A stretch of DNA of 35,170 bases from an uncultured Lachnospiraceae bacterium (GTDB lineage: Bacteria > Bacillota > Clostridia > Lachnospirales > Lachnospiraceae), in NCBI GenBank assembly GCA_947650005.1, contig CANSTU010000035.1, forward strand, positions 1-35,170, given 5' to 3'. The translations under genes and the position numbers were made by a program. The notes below the pieces were generated by a model. That model did no database searches. It worked only from the letters and a program-made list of their open reading frames with translations, and had not been told where the DNA came from. Of this stretch, positions 25,362-32,575 are shown one piece after another. The stretch's first letter is position 1. Every line of letters starts with the position of its first letter.

Positions 25362-26012
25362 TTGGGGAAAAAAGGGACTGATGTGCCAAGGCGGATTATG
25401 CTGATGCTGGGAGGCGTTTTTTTCATCGGAACGAGCGTGGCATGTTACCGTCTGAGCGGCTTTGGCGTGGATCCCTTTTCCTGCATGAATCTGGGAATCA
25501 GCGGATTTATCGGGATGACCTTTGGGAACTGGCAAGTGGCGGCAAACGCTGTTCTTCTCGCAGCCGCGTGGTTCACGGTGAGACGCTGTATTGGGCTGGG
25601 GACGATAGTGGGCATGGTCTTTGTAGGCTATATAGCCGATTTTCTGTGCTGGATGTTTATGGACGGGATAGGGCTGTCGGTGACATGGATGCTGCGGCTT
25701 GTTTTTCTGCTCCTGGGAGTGTTGCTCCTTTCTCTGGGCTGTGCCTGCTGTATGGCTGCGGATATGGGGATTGCGCCCTATGACAGTGTGGCGTTCATTC
25801 TGGTAAAGTGTACCGGGGAAAAACTGCCGTTTCGCTTTGCCAGGATGCTTTCCGATCTGTGTGCCATTCTGATCGGCGTCCTCTTCCGGATTCTGGCGCG
25901 GGGCAGCATCTGGGAAATCCTGGGTTTGGGGACGGTCGTAAACGCATGCATCGGCGGCCCCCTTATCCATTTTTTCCACAACAAGATCAAGGGGAAGCGC
26001 AATTTAATGTGA
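25362..26012 (+). CDS. YczE/YyaS/YitT-type membrane protein
   Basis: A 216-residue membrane protein with five or six hydrophobic segments (about 12-32, 45-65, 70-95, 105-130, 155-178 and 185-200). The pattern MLGGVFFIGTSVACYRLSGF near the N-terminus, GVDPFSCMNLGIS, and ADMGIAPYDSVAF in the middle repeats a G(V/I)(D/A)P(F/Y) motif and fits the YczE/YyaS/YitT group. The role is unknown; some members are suspected transporters. The TTG start at 25362 is chosen because GGAGGTGGA lies seven bases upstream and it begins two bases after the GH36 stop, so both genes are probably co-translated. The protein may contribute to sugar uptake or efflux, but this is only context. Confidence 0.78.
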   Translation: MGKKGTDVPRRIMLMLGGVFFIGTSVACYRLSGFGVDPFSCMNLGISGFIGMTFGNWQVAANAVLLAAAWFTVRRCIGLGTIVGMVFVGYIADFLCWMFMDGIGLSVTWMLRLVFLLLGVLLLSLGCACCMAADMGIAPYDSVAFILVKCTGEKLPFRFARMLSDLCAILIGVLFRILARGSIWEILGLGTVVNACIGGPLIHFFHNKIKGKRNLM

Positions 26013-26132
26013 GTGAGACGAAAATCCCATTCCTGTTCCCACGCCGCCGTCCGGTCCTGGGGACAGAAACAAAAACCAAGAATCGTGTTAGAAAATCATT
26101 GGAATGTACAAGTTTTTGCCCAAACAACCGTT

Positions 26133-26159
26133 TATAATAATAAAAAAGCATTGTACAAT
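26133..26159 (+). promoter_or_regulatory. Promoter -10 and palindromic operator ahead of GH13
   Basis: A perfect TATAAT at 26133-26138 is followed by the perfect 10-bp palindrome ATTGTACAAT (26150-26159), placed where a repressor would cover the start site. A second TGTACA lies at 26105-26110. No good -35 box was found at 17 bp. A dedicated promoter would let the GH13 gene be controlled separately from uxuAB and GH36. Confidence 0.55.
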
Positions 26160-26189
26160 CGCCTGATGGCGGCAGAAAGAGAGGAAAAT

Positions 26190-27749
26190 ATGGTTGAATG
26201 GTTAAAAAATGCTGTTTTCTATGAGATTTATCCACAGACGTTTGCAGACACCAACGCGGATGGTATTGGGGACATAGAAGGGATCATTGCCCATCTCGAT
26301 TATATCAAGGAGCTGGGCTGCAATGCGATTTGGCTGAATCCCTGTTTTGAATCTCCGTTTCTGGACGCAGGATACGATGTGTCCGATTATAGGAAGGTGG
26401 CTCCCAGGTACGGAACGAATGAGGATCTGAAGCGTCTGTTTGAAGAGATACATAAACGTGATATGCACGTTATGTTGGATCTGGTGCCCGGACATACCTC
26501 CTGGGAACATCCCTGGTTCCTGGAGTCCCTTAAGCCGGAGAAGAATCCTTATTCCGGCCGTTATGTCTGGTCAGACGATGCCTGGAATACCTTTAACGGT
26601 GTGGGCAGCATCATGGGCTTTATCCGGGGCTTGAGCCAGAGAAACGGGTGTGTGGCCGTGAACTTCTATTCCCATCAGCCCAGCCTGAATTATGGTTTTT
26701 ATGAGATAAATGAGCCCGGCTGGCAGCAGCCCATGGACTCTGAGGATGCCCTTTCCACCAGAGAGGCCATGAAGGACGTGATGCGTTTCTGGCTGAAACT
26801 GGGTTGCGACGGATTCCGGGTGGATATGGCCGGCTCCCTTGTTAAGAATGATCCCAACCAGGAGGGGACGATCGCTCTTTGGCAGGATTTCCGGGAGTTT
26901 TTGGAAAAGGAATTCCCGGAAGCAGCAATGATCTCCGAATGGGGACAGCCTGACCGCAGCCTGCGCGGCGGATTCCACATGGATTTTATGCTCCATTTTG
27001 GCCCCAGCCATTATCCGGATCTGTATCATGCGGACGATCCGTATTTTTCCAGAGAAGGAAAGGGAAATGCCAAGGAATTCATCGACTATTATAAGAAATG
27101 CTACGAGCCGACCAACGGTAAGGGCATGATCTGCGTACCGTCCGGTAACCATGACATGGAGCGCCTTTCCAACTGGCTGGACGATGAAGAAATCAAGATC
27201 GTTTTTGCTTTCCTGCTTTCCCTGCCTGGAGCGCCTTTCATCTATTATGGGGATGAATTGGGGATGCGTTACCTGAACGATGTGGTGTCCGTAGAGGGCG
27301 GCTACAACAGGACGGGTTCCCGTTCCCCCATGCAGTGGGATGACACCCAGAATGCCGGGTTTTCCGCGGCAACGCCGGAAGAACTCTATGTTCCCATCGA
27401 TCCGGATGAAAACCGCCCCACTGTGGAGCGTCAGATGGCGGATCCGGATTCGATATACCACGAGGTGAAAAAGCTGATCGCTATTCGCCAGTCCGAAAAC
27501 GTTCTGCAAAGCGAGGCGAAAATCGAATTTTTGTACTGCGAGGAAAAGGCATATCCGTTGGCCTACCGCCGGACAGACGGGAAGGATTCCGTCCTTGTGG
27601 TGATCAATCCGTCGGGGAAAGAAGTCGGTTTTGCCTATGATGGAAAGCTGGGGGATGTATTGTACCAGAACGGAGACGGGTTCAAGCTGGAAGGCGGACA
27701 GCTGCAGATTGCGCCGGCTACGGCTGTTTTTGTGAGGGAATTGGCTTAA
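26190..27749 (+). CDS. GH13 alpha-glucosidase/alpha-amylase family enzyme
   Basis: A 519-residue cytoplasmic enzyme of the alpha-amylase family, expected to act on alpha-glucosides such as maltodextrin, isomaltose-type sugars or trehalose-like substrates. Barrel motifs occur in order: VFYEIYPQTFADTNADGIGD, AIWLNPCFESP, MLDLVPGHTSWEHPWF, GFRVDMA with nucleophile Asp212, MISEWGQP with acid/base Glu250, and PSGNHDMER with Asp322. A small C-terminal beta domain starts around 440. The ISEW instead of VGE at the acid/base strand and the NPCF loop set it apart from well-known oligo-1,6-glucosidases, so the exact specificity is uncertain. The ATG follows AGAGAGGAAAAT; longer in-frame reading from 26013 covers the promoter. 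A terminator hairpin follows at 27815. Confidence 0.9.
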   Translation: MVEWLKNAVFYEIYPQTFADTNADGIGDIEGIIAHLDYIKELGCNAIWLNPCFESPFLDAGYDVSDYRKVAPRYGTNEDLKRLFEEIHKRDMHVMLDLVPGHTSWEHPWFLESLKPEKNPYSGRYVWSDDAWNTFNGVGSIMGFIRGLSQRNGCVAVNFYSHQPSLNYGFYEINEPGWQQPMDSEDALSTREAMKDVMRFWLKLGCDGFRVDMAGSLVKNDPNQEGTIALWQDFREFLEKEFPEAAMISEWGQPDRSLRGGFHMDFMLHFGPSHYPDLYHADDPYFSREGKGNAKEFIDYYKKCYEPTNGKGMICVPSGNHDMERLSNWLDDEEIKIVFAFLLSLPGAPFIYYGDELGMRYLNDVVSVEGGYNRTGSRSPMQWDDTQNAGFSAATPEELYVPIDPDENRPTVERQMADPDSIYHEVKKLIAIRQSENVLQSEAKIEFLYCEEKAYPLAYRRTDGKDSVLVVINPSGKEVGFAYDGKLGDVLYQNGDGFKLEGGQLQIAPATAVFVRELA

Positions 27750-27814
27750 AATTTCGGTCCTTCATCTGCTTTCGAAGTTTCCTAAGCGGATGCATCAAAA
27801 TATGTAAAGAGCCC

Positions 27815-27865
27815 GCCAGGAGCAAGGGAGGCCTATTCATTAGACAGGTTTCCCTTGCTCCTGGC
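27815..27865 (+). terminator. Terminator-like hairpin after GH13
   Basis: GCCAGGAGCAAGGGA pairs perfectly with TCCCTTGCTCCTGGC over 15 bp around a 21-base loop. The tail TTGTCCTTA is only moderately U-rich, so termination may be partial. It closes the long sugar-use block. Confidence 0.8.
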
Positions 27866-27903
27866 TTGTCCTTATCCCCTCAAAGACTGGCGTGCACCTT
27901 TGG

Positions 27904-27990
27904 GCTGTGTTCCTTTTTCCATCCCTGCCAGGAAACAGACTGAAACGTTCCGGGCTGTTTCCTGGCAGGGATAAGAAAAGGAACACGGCT
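27904..27990. repeat. Long hairpin upstream of fprA
   Basis: A perfect 17-bp inner stem (27922-27938 with 27955-27971) is extended outward by another ~15 pairs with one 2-base mismatch and two G-U pairs, giving about 33 pairs around a 16-base loop. It lies between the GH13 terminator and the fprA promoter. Its GCCAGGA core is shared with the neighbouring terminator stem. It could be a second terminator, a transcribed RNA or a mobile-element remnant. Confidence 0.75.
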
Positions 27991-28023
27991 CCTGGCTGAT
28001 TATGATTCCGCCCAAAAGAATAG

Positions 28024-28052
28024 ATGACAACTGCCATAAACTGGTGTATAAT
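28024..28052 (+). promoter_or_regulatory. Promoter of fprA
   Basis: ATGACA (28024-28029), a 17-bp spacer and a perfect TATAAT (28047-28052) match sigma-A boxes well. The inferred transcript has a leader of about 40 bases before the fprA start. Confidence 0.75.
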
Positions 28053-28100
28053 CATTTCGGTGTATAAAGGGATGCTAAATTATATGTGGAGGATTTTCGA

Positions 28101-29249
28101 ATGATAACCAAAGACATTTATTACGTCGGCGCAGACGACAGGGATATTGACCTGTTTGAGGGACAATACGTGGTTCCCAACGGGATTGCTTATAATTCTT
28201 ATGTGATTATGGATGACAAAATCGCCGTAATGGATACCGTGGACAAGCGTAGGACAAAGGAATTTTTGGCCAACTTGCAGGAAGTGCTGGGAGAGCGGAC
28301 GCCGGATTACCTAGTGGTGAACCATGTAGAACCGGATCATGCGTCCAGTATCAAGGCTCTGGTGGATGCTTATCCTGATATCACGCTGGTGGGAAATGCC
28401 AAAACCTTCCAGATGCTGCCGAACTATTTCGATCTGGACTACAGCGATGTCATCACTGTGAAAGAGGGAGATACCCTGAATTTGGGAAAACATGAGCTGA
28501 CCTTTGTGATGGCTCCCATGGTGCACTGGCCGGAAGTTATGATGACCTATGACAGTTATGCGAAGGTGCTGTTCAGCGCGGACGCTTTTGGAAAGTTCGG
28601 CGCCCTGGATGCGGATGAGGACTGGGATTGCGAGGCCAGAAGGTATTATTTTAATATTGTGGGGAAATATGGTGCGCAGGCACAGGCCGTACTGAAGAAG
28701 GCCGCAGGATTAGATATTCAGGTGATTTGCCCGCTGCATGGTCCCATCTTGAAAGAGACCATCGGCCATGCGCTGGAAAAGTACCAGATCTGGACGAGTT
28801 ACGGCGTGGAATCGGAAGGCGTATTCATTGCCTATGCGTCCCTGCATGGCAATACGGCTGTGGCTGCGGAAAAACTGGCAGAGATCCTGCGGGAGAAAGG
28901 ATGCCCGAAGGTTGTGGTGTCGGATTTGGCCCGAGGAGACATGGCGGAGGCGCTGGAGGATGCATTCCGTTATGGGAAGGTTGTGTTGGCAGCTTCGACC
29001 TATAATGCAGGTATTATGCCCTTTATGGAGGATTTCCTCCATCATCTAGCTGCCAAGAATTACCAGAAGCGCACAGTTGCTTTGATGGAGAACGGTTCCT
29101 GGGCGCCTATGGCGGCAAAGGGGATGAAGGAGCTGCTGGAAAAGATGAAGGAAATTACCCTGGTGGAACCTGTGGTGACGCTGCGCGGCGTACTGAAAGA
29201 GAGCGACGCGCCGGCGCTAAACGCCATGGCTGACGCTCTGTTGGGCTGA
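28101..29249 (+). CDS. fprA: FprA-type flavodiiron protein (A-type flavoprotein)
   Basis: A 382-residue cytoplasmic flavodiiron protein that reduces oxygen to water or nitric oxide to nitrous oxide, protecting anaerobes. The N-terminal metallo-beta-lactamase-like domain keeps all di-iron ligands: His75, Glu77, Asp79 and His80 in HVEPDH, His142 in MVHWPE, Asp161 in SADAFG and His213 in PLHGP. From about residue 250 a flavodoxin domain binds FMN (IAYASLHGNTAVAAEKL, AASTYNAGIMP). There is no C-terminal rubredoxin extension, so electrons come from a separate rubredoxin or reductase not in the window. The start at 28101 has GGAGG eight bases upstream. It has its own promoter and appears monocistronic. 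Confidence 0.95.
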   Translation: MITKDIYYVGADDRDIDLFEGQYVVPNGIAYNSYVIMDDKIAVMDTVDKRRTKEFLANLQEVLGERTPDYLVVNHVEPDHASSIKALVDAYPDITLVGNAKTFQMLPNYFDLDYSDVITVKEGDTLNLGKHELTFVMAPMVHWPEVMMTYDSYAKVLFSADAFGKFGALDADEDWDCEARRYYFNIVGKYGAQAQAVLKKAAGLDIQVICPLHGPILKETIGHALEKYQIWTSYGVESEGVFIAYASLHGNTAVAAEKLAEILREKGCPKVVVSDLARGDMAEALEDAFRYGKVVLAASTYNAGIMPFMEDFLHHLAAKNYQKRTVALMENGSWAPMAAKGMKELLEKMKEITLVEPVVTLRGVLKESDAPALNAMADALLG

Positions 29250-29356
29250 CGGGCCGCAGCAGGCCGCGGGTGATCTTTCGCAGGATACAAGATTTTTGCC
29301 TGATTTGAATGCTTCTTACAAGAGGCAAATGAAAGGTTCCTAATTAAATGAGCTAT

Positions 29357-29445
29357 AAGAGAGAGTTGAAATGCCGCAGGTTCTATTCGGACCCAAAGGA
29401 TAGGGAGGTTCGCCTTGGCCTGTGGTAGATCTACTCTCTTTTTTT
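29357..29445 (+). ncRNA. Unidentified structured RNA ending in a terminator
   Basis: AAGAGAGAGT (29357-29366) pairs with ACTCTCTTTT (29433-29442), followed directly by the end of a T7 run, so the closing stem is itself an intrinsic terminator. Inside, CCGCAGG (29374-29380) pairs with CCTGTGG (29419-29425). This encloses two side hairpins: CTATTC/GGATAG (29383-29403) with loop GGACCCAAA, and AGG-TTCG-CCT (29406-29415). No downstream gene follows for 560 bp, so a free small RNA is more likely than a riboswitch. I do not recognise it as SRP, 6S, tmRNA, RNase P, T-box or a known riboswitch. A weak promoter (TTACAA, 19 bp, TAATTA at 29341) lies just upstream. Confidence 0.55.
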
Positions 29446-29628
29446 CAGAGTCCTGATCGGCGGTTAACGTTCCTGCTCTGGGAGCGCGAAGTTATTGTTC
29501 CCGCCCGGATTTTGCCCGTAAAGGGACGCCCGGGAGGAGAAGCGCAAGCCGTATCCTGGGAAGCCCTTTTGCAGGCAGGATTTTGCCGGAGCGGGACAGG
29601 AACTGCCTGAAAACAGAAGGAATAAAAT

Positions 29629-29671
29629 TTAAGAATTCTTAATAGGATTACGGCAAATAGTGTGATATAAT
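29629..29671 (+). promoter_or_regulatory. Extended -10 promoter with 14-bp palindrome for the MacB-like operon
   Basis: TGATATAAT (29663-29671) is an extended -10 box with perfect TATAAT and a poor -35 (TAGGAT). TTAAGAATTCTTAA at 29629-29642 is a perfect palindrome immediately upstream of the -35 position, a place for an activator or repressor dimer. The predicted leader to the ATPase gene is about 330 nt and is filled with repeat hairpins. Confidence 0.7.
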
Positions 29672-29807
29672 ATCTAAGTGTGTGAATAAACCCTGGTTCT
29701 GAAAAGCGGGTTTATACGGATTTTGGCATGTCGCACATGTGAACGCACAGGAAGGCGAATACTAGCGATCAAGGCGTCTTATACGATGCCTGCGGTTGAA
29801 AGGATGC

Positions 29808-30007
29808 CCCGCTGAAGCGGGAAGGAAGGTAAGGCTTTAAAGAGACTTTTCAGCCTCCCTGATTTGAGTGCATTAAGGCACGCGGATGGGTATAAATTTG
29901 AAACTTCGTTTCACCCCCTTTATTGACGGCAGCATCGCAGGTACGGTCTGCGATATGAGAAGTATACCCCTTGATTTGTACGCGCGCTAAAGCGCGCAGA
30001 TGGGAGT
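29808..30007 (+). repeat. Three hairpin B copies with alternating hairpins in the leader
   Basis: Copy one is CCCGC-TGAA-GCGGG (29808-29821). Copy two is CCCTGATTTGA, GTGC-ATTAAG-GCAC (29868-29881), then GCGGATGGGT. Copy three is CTTGATTTGTAC, GCGCGC-TAAA-GCGCGC (29982-29997), then AGATGGGAGT. Hairpin A equivalents lie between them: TGAAAC-TTC-GTTTCA (29899-29913) and ATCGCAG/CTGCGAT (29934-29954). GGGAG at 30002-30006 is the ribosome binding site of the ATPase gene. Confidence 0.8.
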
Positions 30008-30012
30008 CCAAA

Positions 30013-30744
30013 ATGGGAAATGCGGACAAGCCCGTGATTCGAGTAAAGGATCTGTATAAAGTGTACCGTGTGGGCGAGAGCCATGTGAAGGCATTAAACG
30101 GTGTAAATCTGGAGATATATAAAGGAGAATTCTGTTCCATTGTCGGAACGTCCGGCTCCGGGAAATCCACGCTTCTAAACATGCTGGCCGGGTTGGAGAA
30201 ACCCACAAAGGGAGAAATCGTTATAGCCGGGGAGCATATGGAGAATAAGACGGAAAATCAACTCGTTCGGTTCCGGCGGGAGCATATCGGCTTTATTTTT
30301 CAATCCTTTAATCTGATGGGGACCATGAACGCGGTGGAGAATGTAGCCCTGCCGTTGACGTTCCAGGGAGTGGATAAGGATATCCGGATGAGAAGGGCCT
30401 CCAAGGTGCTGGATCTGGTGGGGCTTAAGGAGCATAAAAAACATAAACCCACGCAGATGTCCGGAGGACAGCAGCAGAGGGTTGGCGTGGCCAGGGCATT
30501 GGTGGTAAACCCGGAGATTATTTTTGCGGATGAGCCCACCGGAAATTTGGATTCCAATACTTCCAGGGAAGTGATGGAACTGATGCAGAAGGTGGTCAAG
30601 GAGCAGCAACAGACGCTGGTTATGGTAACCCATGACAATTATCTGGCGGGCTTTGCGGATCGGATTTTCCACATCATTGACGGCCAAATCGTACAAATAG
30701 AGGATAACAGACAGAAGAAGGAACAGTCTGCGACGGCGGAATGA
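30013..30744 (+). CDS. MacB/LolD-type ABC transporter ATPase
   Basis: A 243-residue ATPase of the MacB/LolD/FtsE class, which drives mechanotransmission-type ABC systems. Walker A is GTSGSGKST (about residue 46), the Q-loop is IFQSFNLMGTMNAVENVALP, the signature is MSGGQQQR, Walker B is EIIFADEPTGNLDS and the H-loop is MVTHD. The PTGNLDS tail after Walker B and the AGLEKPTKGEI segment are typical of this class. The start at 30013 is set by GGGAG six bases upstream; the reading from 29971 covers the repeat. It is the first gene of a three-gene operon with the CARDB-like protein and the FtsX-type permease. Confidence 0.95.
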   Translation: MGNADKPVIRVKDLYKVYRVGESHVKALNGVNLEIYKGEFCSIVGTSGSGKSTLLNMLAGLEKPTKGEIVIAGEHMENKTENQLVRFRREHIGFIFQSFNLMGTMNAVENVALPLTFQGVDKDIRMRRASKVLDLVGLKEHKKHKPTQMSGGQQQRVGVARALVVNPEIIFADEPTGNLDSNTSREVMELMQKVVKEQQQTLVMVTHDNYLAGFADRIFHIIDGQIVQIEDNRQKKEQSATAE

Positions 30745-30771
30745 AAGGGAAGAGTATTCTCTTCGGTTAAT

Positions 30772-30817
30772 ATGGGCCCAAAAATGGCCATATGGACATT
30801 TTTGGCCAGATGGGAGC
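30772..30817 (+). repeat. Variant hairpin-AGATGGGAG element between ATPase and surface protein genes
   Basis: GGCCCAAAAATG pairs with CATTTTTGGCC (one bulged C) around a short loop, followed directly by AGATGGGAG and then ATG 30823. The stem is unrelated in sequence to other copies while the AGATGGGAG 3' flank is identical, so this position was acquired or evolved independently. Confidence 0.7.
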
Positions 30818-30822
30818 CAGAC

Positions 30823-32541
30823 ATGAACAAAAGAAAAAAGATGATTGCAGCGGGATTGGCCATGGCGGCGGCATTGTTGATCGCACCGGCCGGGATAACG
30901 GCCCATGCCACCTCCACCAGTGAGAACAACATCGTTGACCGGTCTTCCCCTTATTTGATTACGGATGATGACCGGGCGGACGCGGACGCACAGTTGAAAT
31001 TCCATATGGACAGCATTCTGAAGCGGACGAATCCGGACGAATATACTTTGAAGAAGCTGAACGATACTTTTTACAGCGCAGTTTATTATATTGCCAACAC
31101 GGAGATGTCGGTGAGCGAGCTGTGGTCCTATGTGGCGGAGATGAAGGGGAAGCTGGATGCTGTGATACCGGATGTGTCGGTAACCAAACCTACAACGGAA
31201 TTTCTGGCGTTGGGGGATAATTGGGAGACGCCTACGGTTCGTTATGGAAAGCAGGTATCCATCGTGGTGCCTCTCATCAATCTGGGCAGCGAAGAGCTGA
31301 CGGATTTGGTGGTCAGCCCTGTGGTATCCAACGATGTGAAAACCTGGCCCTTTGAACCGGATGCAACCAGCTATACCCAGTCTTTTGCGGAGATCCCTGG
31401 AAATCCTTTCGGAGGAAATTATGAAGCGGGGATGTTTGCCAGAAGAGAGCTGACATATCAGTTCACCGTGCGGGAAGATGTGCTCACTGGATATTATCCG
31501 ATCACCTTCCAGGTTTGGTATACCAAAGCCGGCGTGCGGTGCGAGGAACCTGTGGAACTGACTTTATATGTATATACCCAGGGAAAACCCGGCGCGGCCC
31601 ATATCGGCGGGGATGATAGCGTGGTGGAATCCAAGCCCCGGATCATTGTAACCGGATTTGAAACAGACCCCGGCGAGGTCTATGCGGGAGACACTTTCCT
31701 GGTGACGATCCATGTGAAAAATACCTCGAAGGACAGAGCGGTATCCAACGTGCTGTTCGATATGCAGGCGGTGGAGAGCGGGACGGAAGCCAATACCACC
31801 TATGCGGTGTTCCTGCCCACCTCCGGTTCCAGTTCGGTCTATACGGACAGCATCGGGCCGGGCAGCGAATATGATATCAAAATAGAGATGACGGCCAAGA
31901 CGGATCTGTCCCAGAAGCCCTATGTCATTACGGTGAACATGAAATACGACGCCGGAAAGGATATCGACTTAACGGATGAAGCCAAGGTGTCTATTCCCGT
32001 GCTACAGGAAGCCAGATATGATACCAGCACCATAGAAGTGATGCCGGGAAGCGTATCCGTGGGAAATCAGTCCAATATCATGTTCAGCATCTATAATACG
32101 GGAAAAACCACCTTCTATAATCTGCAGATAAAGTACGAGGGAGCTTATGTGGAAGGTGGCTCCACCTTCCTGGGTACGTTGAAACCCGGGGAAACTGCAA
32201 ACGTGGATTCCATGGTAAATGCCATTGCGCCTTCCGAAGGGAACAATACGGTGAAGGCCAAGATTACCTTTGAGGATGAATCCGGAAGTGAGATCTCCTT
32301 TGAACGGGAATTTGAATTGGAAGTATATGAAGAGATCTATAATGAACCGGAGTTCATAGAAGAACCTGTGGAGATGGAAGAGCCAAACCATACTGGTTTG
32401 ATCGCAGGGCTTGTGGCAGCAGCAGTGGCGGTCGTGGGACTGATTGCCTTTGTCGTCATCCGTAAAAAGAGGAAGAAAGCAGCGGCTTTGAAGCTGGAGG
32501 AAGATTTCCTTTCTTTGGGGAAAGAGGACGGAAAGGATTGA
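30823..32541 (+). CDS. Secreted, membrane-anchored protein with CARDB-like repeats
   Basis: A 572-residue exported protein. Residues 1-32 are a signal peptide (KRKK, then a hydrophobic stretch ending AHATS). The ectodomain contains at least three immunoglobulin-like beta domains of the CARDB/COG1361 type. These begin near PLINLGSEELTDLVVSP, IHVKNTSKDRAVSNVLF and FSIYNTGKTTFYNLQIKYEG, the last followed by LGTLKPGETANVD. Near 525-548 a single membrane helix (GLIAGLVAAAVAVVGLIAFVV) precedes a basic cytoplasmic tail KKRKKAAALK. It lies between the ATPase and permease of a MacB-like system, so it likely works with them in place of the MacA-type adaptor found in Gram-negatives. What it binds is unknown. 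The start at 30823 follows GGGAG; upstream in-frame codons cover the hairpin. Confidence 0.85.
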   Translation: MNKRKKMIAAGLAMAAALLIAPAGITAHATSTSENNIVDRSSPYLITDDDRADADAQLKFHMDSILKRTNPDEYTLKKLNDTFYSAVYYIANTEMSVSELWSYVAEMKGKLDAVIPDVSVTKPTTEFLALGDNWETPTVRYGKQVSIVVPLINLGSEELTDLVVSPVVSNDVKTWPFEPDATSYTQSFAEIPGNPFGGNYEAGMFARRELTYQFTVREDVLTGYYPITFQVWYTKAGVRCEEPVELTLYVYTQGKPGAAHIGGDDSVVESKPRIIVTGFETDPGEVYAGDTFLVTIHVKNTSKDRAVSNVLFDMQAVESGTEANTTYAVFLPTSGSSSVYTDSIGPGSEYDIKIEMTAKTDLSQKPYVITVNMKYDAGKDIDLTDEAKVSIPVLQEARYDTSTIEVMPGSVSVGNQSNIMFSIYNTGKTTFYNLQIKYEGAYVEGGSTFLGTLKPGETANVDSMVNAIAPSEGNNTVKAKITFEDESGSEISFEREFELEVYEEIYNEPEFIEEPVEMEEPNHTGLIAGLVAAAVAVVGLIAFVVIRKKRKKAAALKLEEDFLSLGKEDGKD

Positions 32542-32575
32542 GCAGGCGCTGCTTGCGATATGCTGGGGTATATGC

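Larger units (their letters stand above)
29250..30012. other. Long intergenic region between fprA and MacB-like operon
   Basis: About 760 bp without a credible gene. It contains a 7-bp stem pair TTTGCCT/AGGCAAA just after 29290, the structured RNA with terminator (29357-29445), an uncharacterised stretch (29446-29628), a promoter with palindrome (29629-29671), a leader hairpin (ATAAACCC with GGGTTTAT near 29686-29715) and repeat hairpins up to 30007. Confidence 0.7.

Noticed and set aside
27840-28055. Minus-strand ORF of 71 codons upstream of fprA
   Set aside because: It consists mainly of the two long inverted repeats and the fprA promoter.
29357-29445. SRP RNA, T-box or tRNA
   Set aside because: The SRP core GGAAGCAGCC-type sequence, the T-box AGGGTGG sequence and tRNA arms are all absent; GGTTCG here belongs to a tetraloop hairpin.
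29422-29610. Plus-strand ORF of 62 codons after fprA
   Set aside because: Starts inside the terminator stem of the structured RNA, has no ribosome binding site and no recognisable family.
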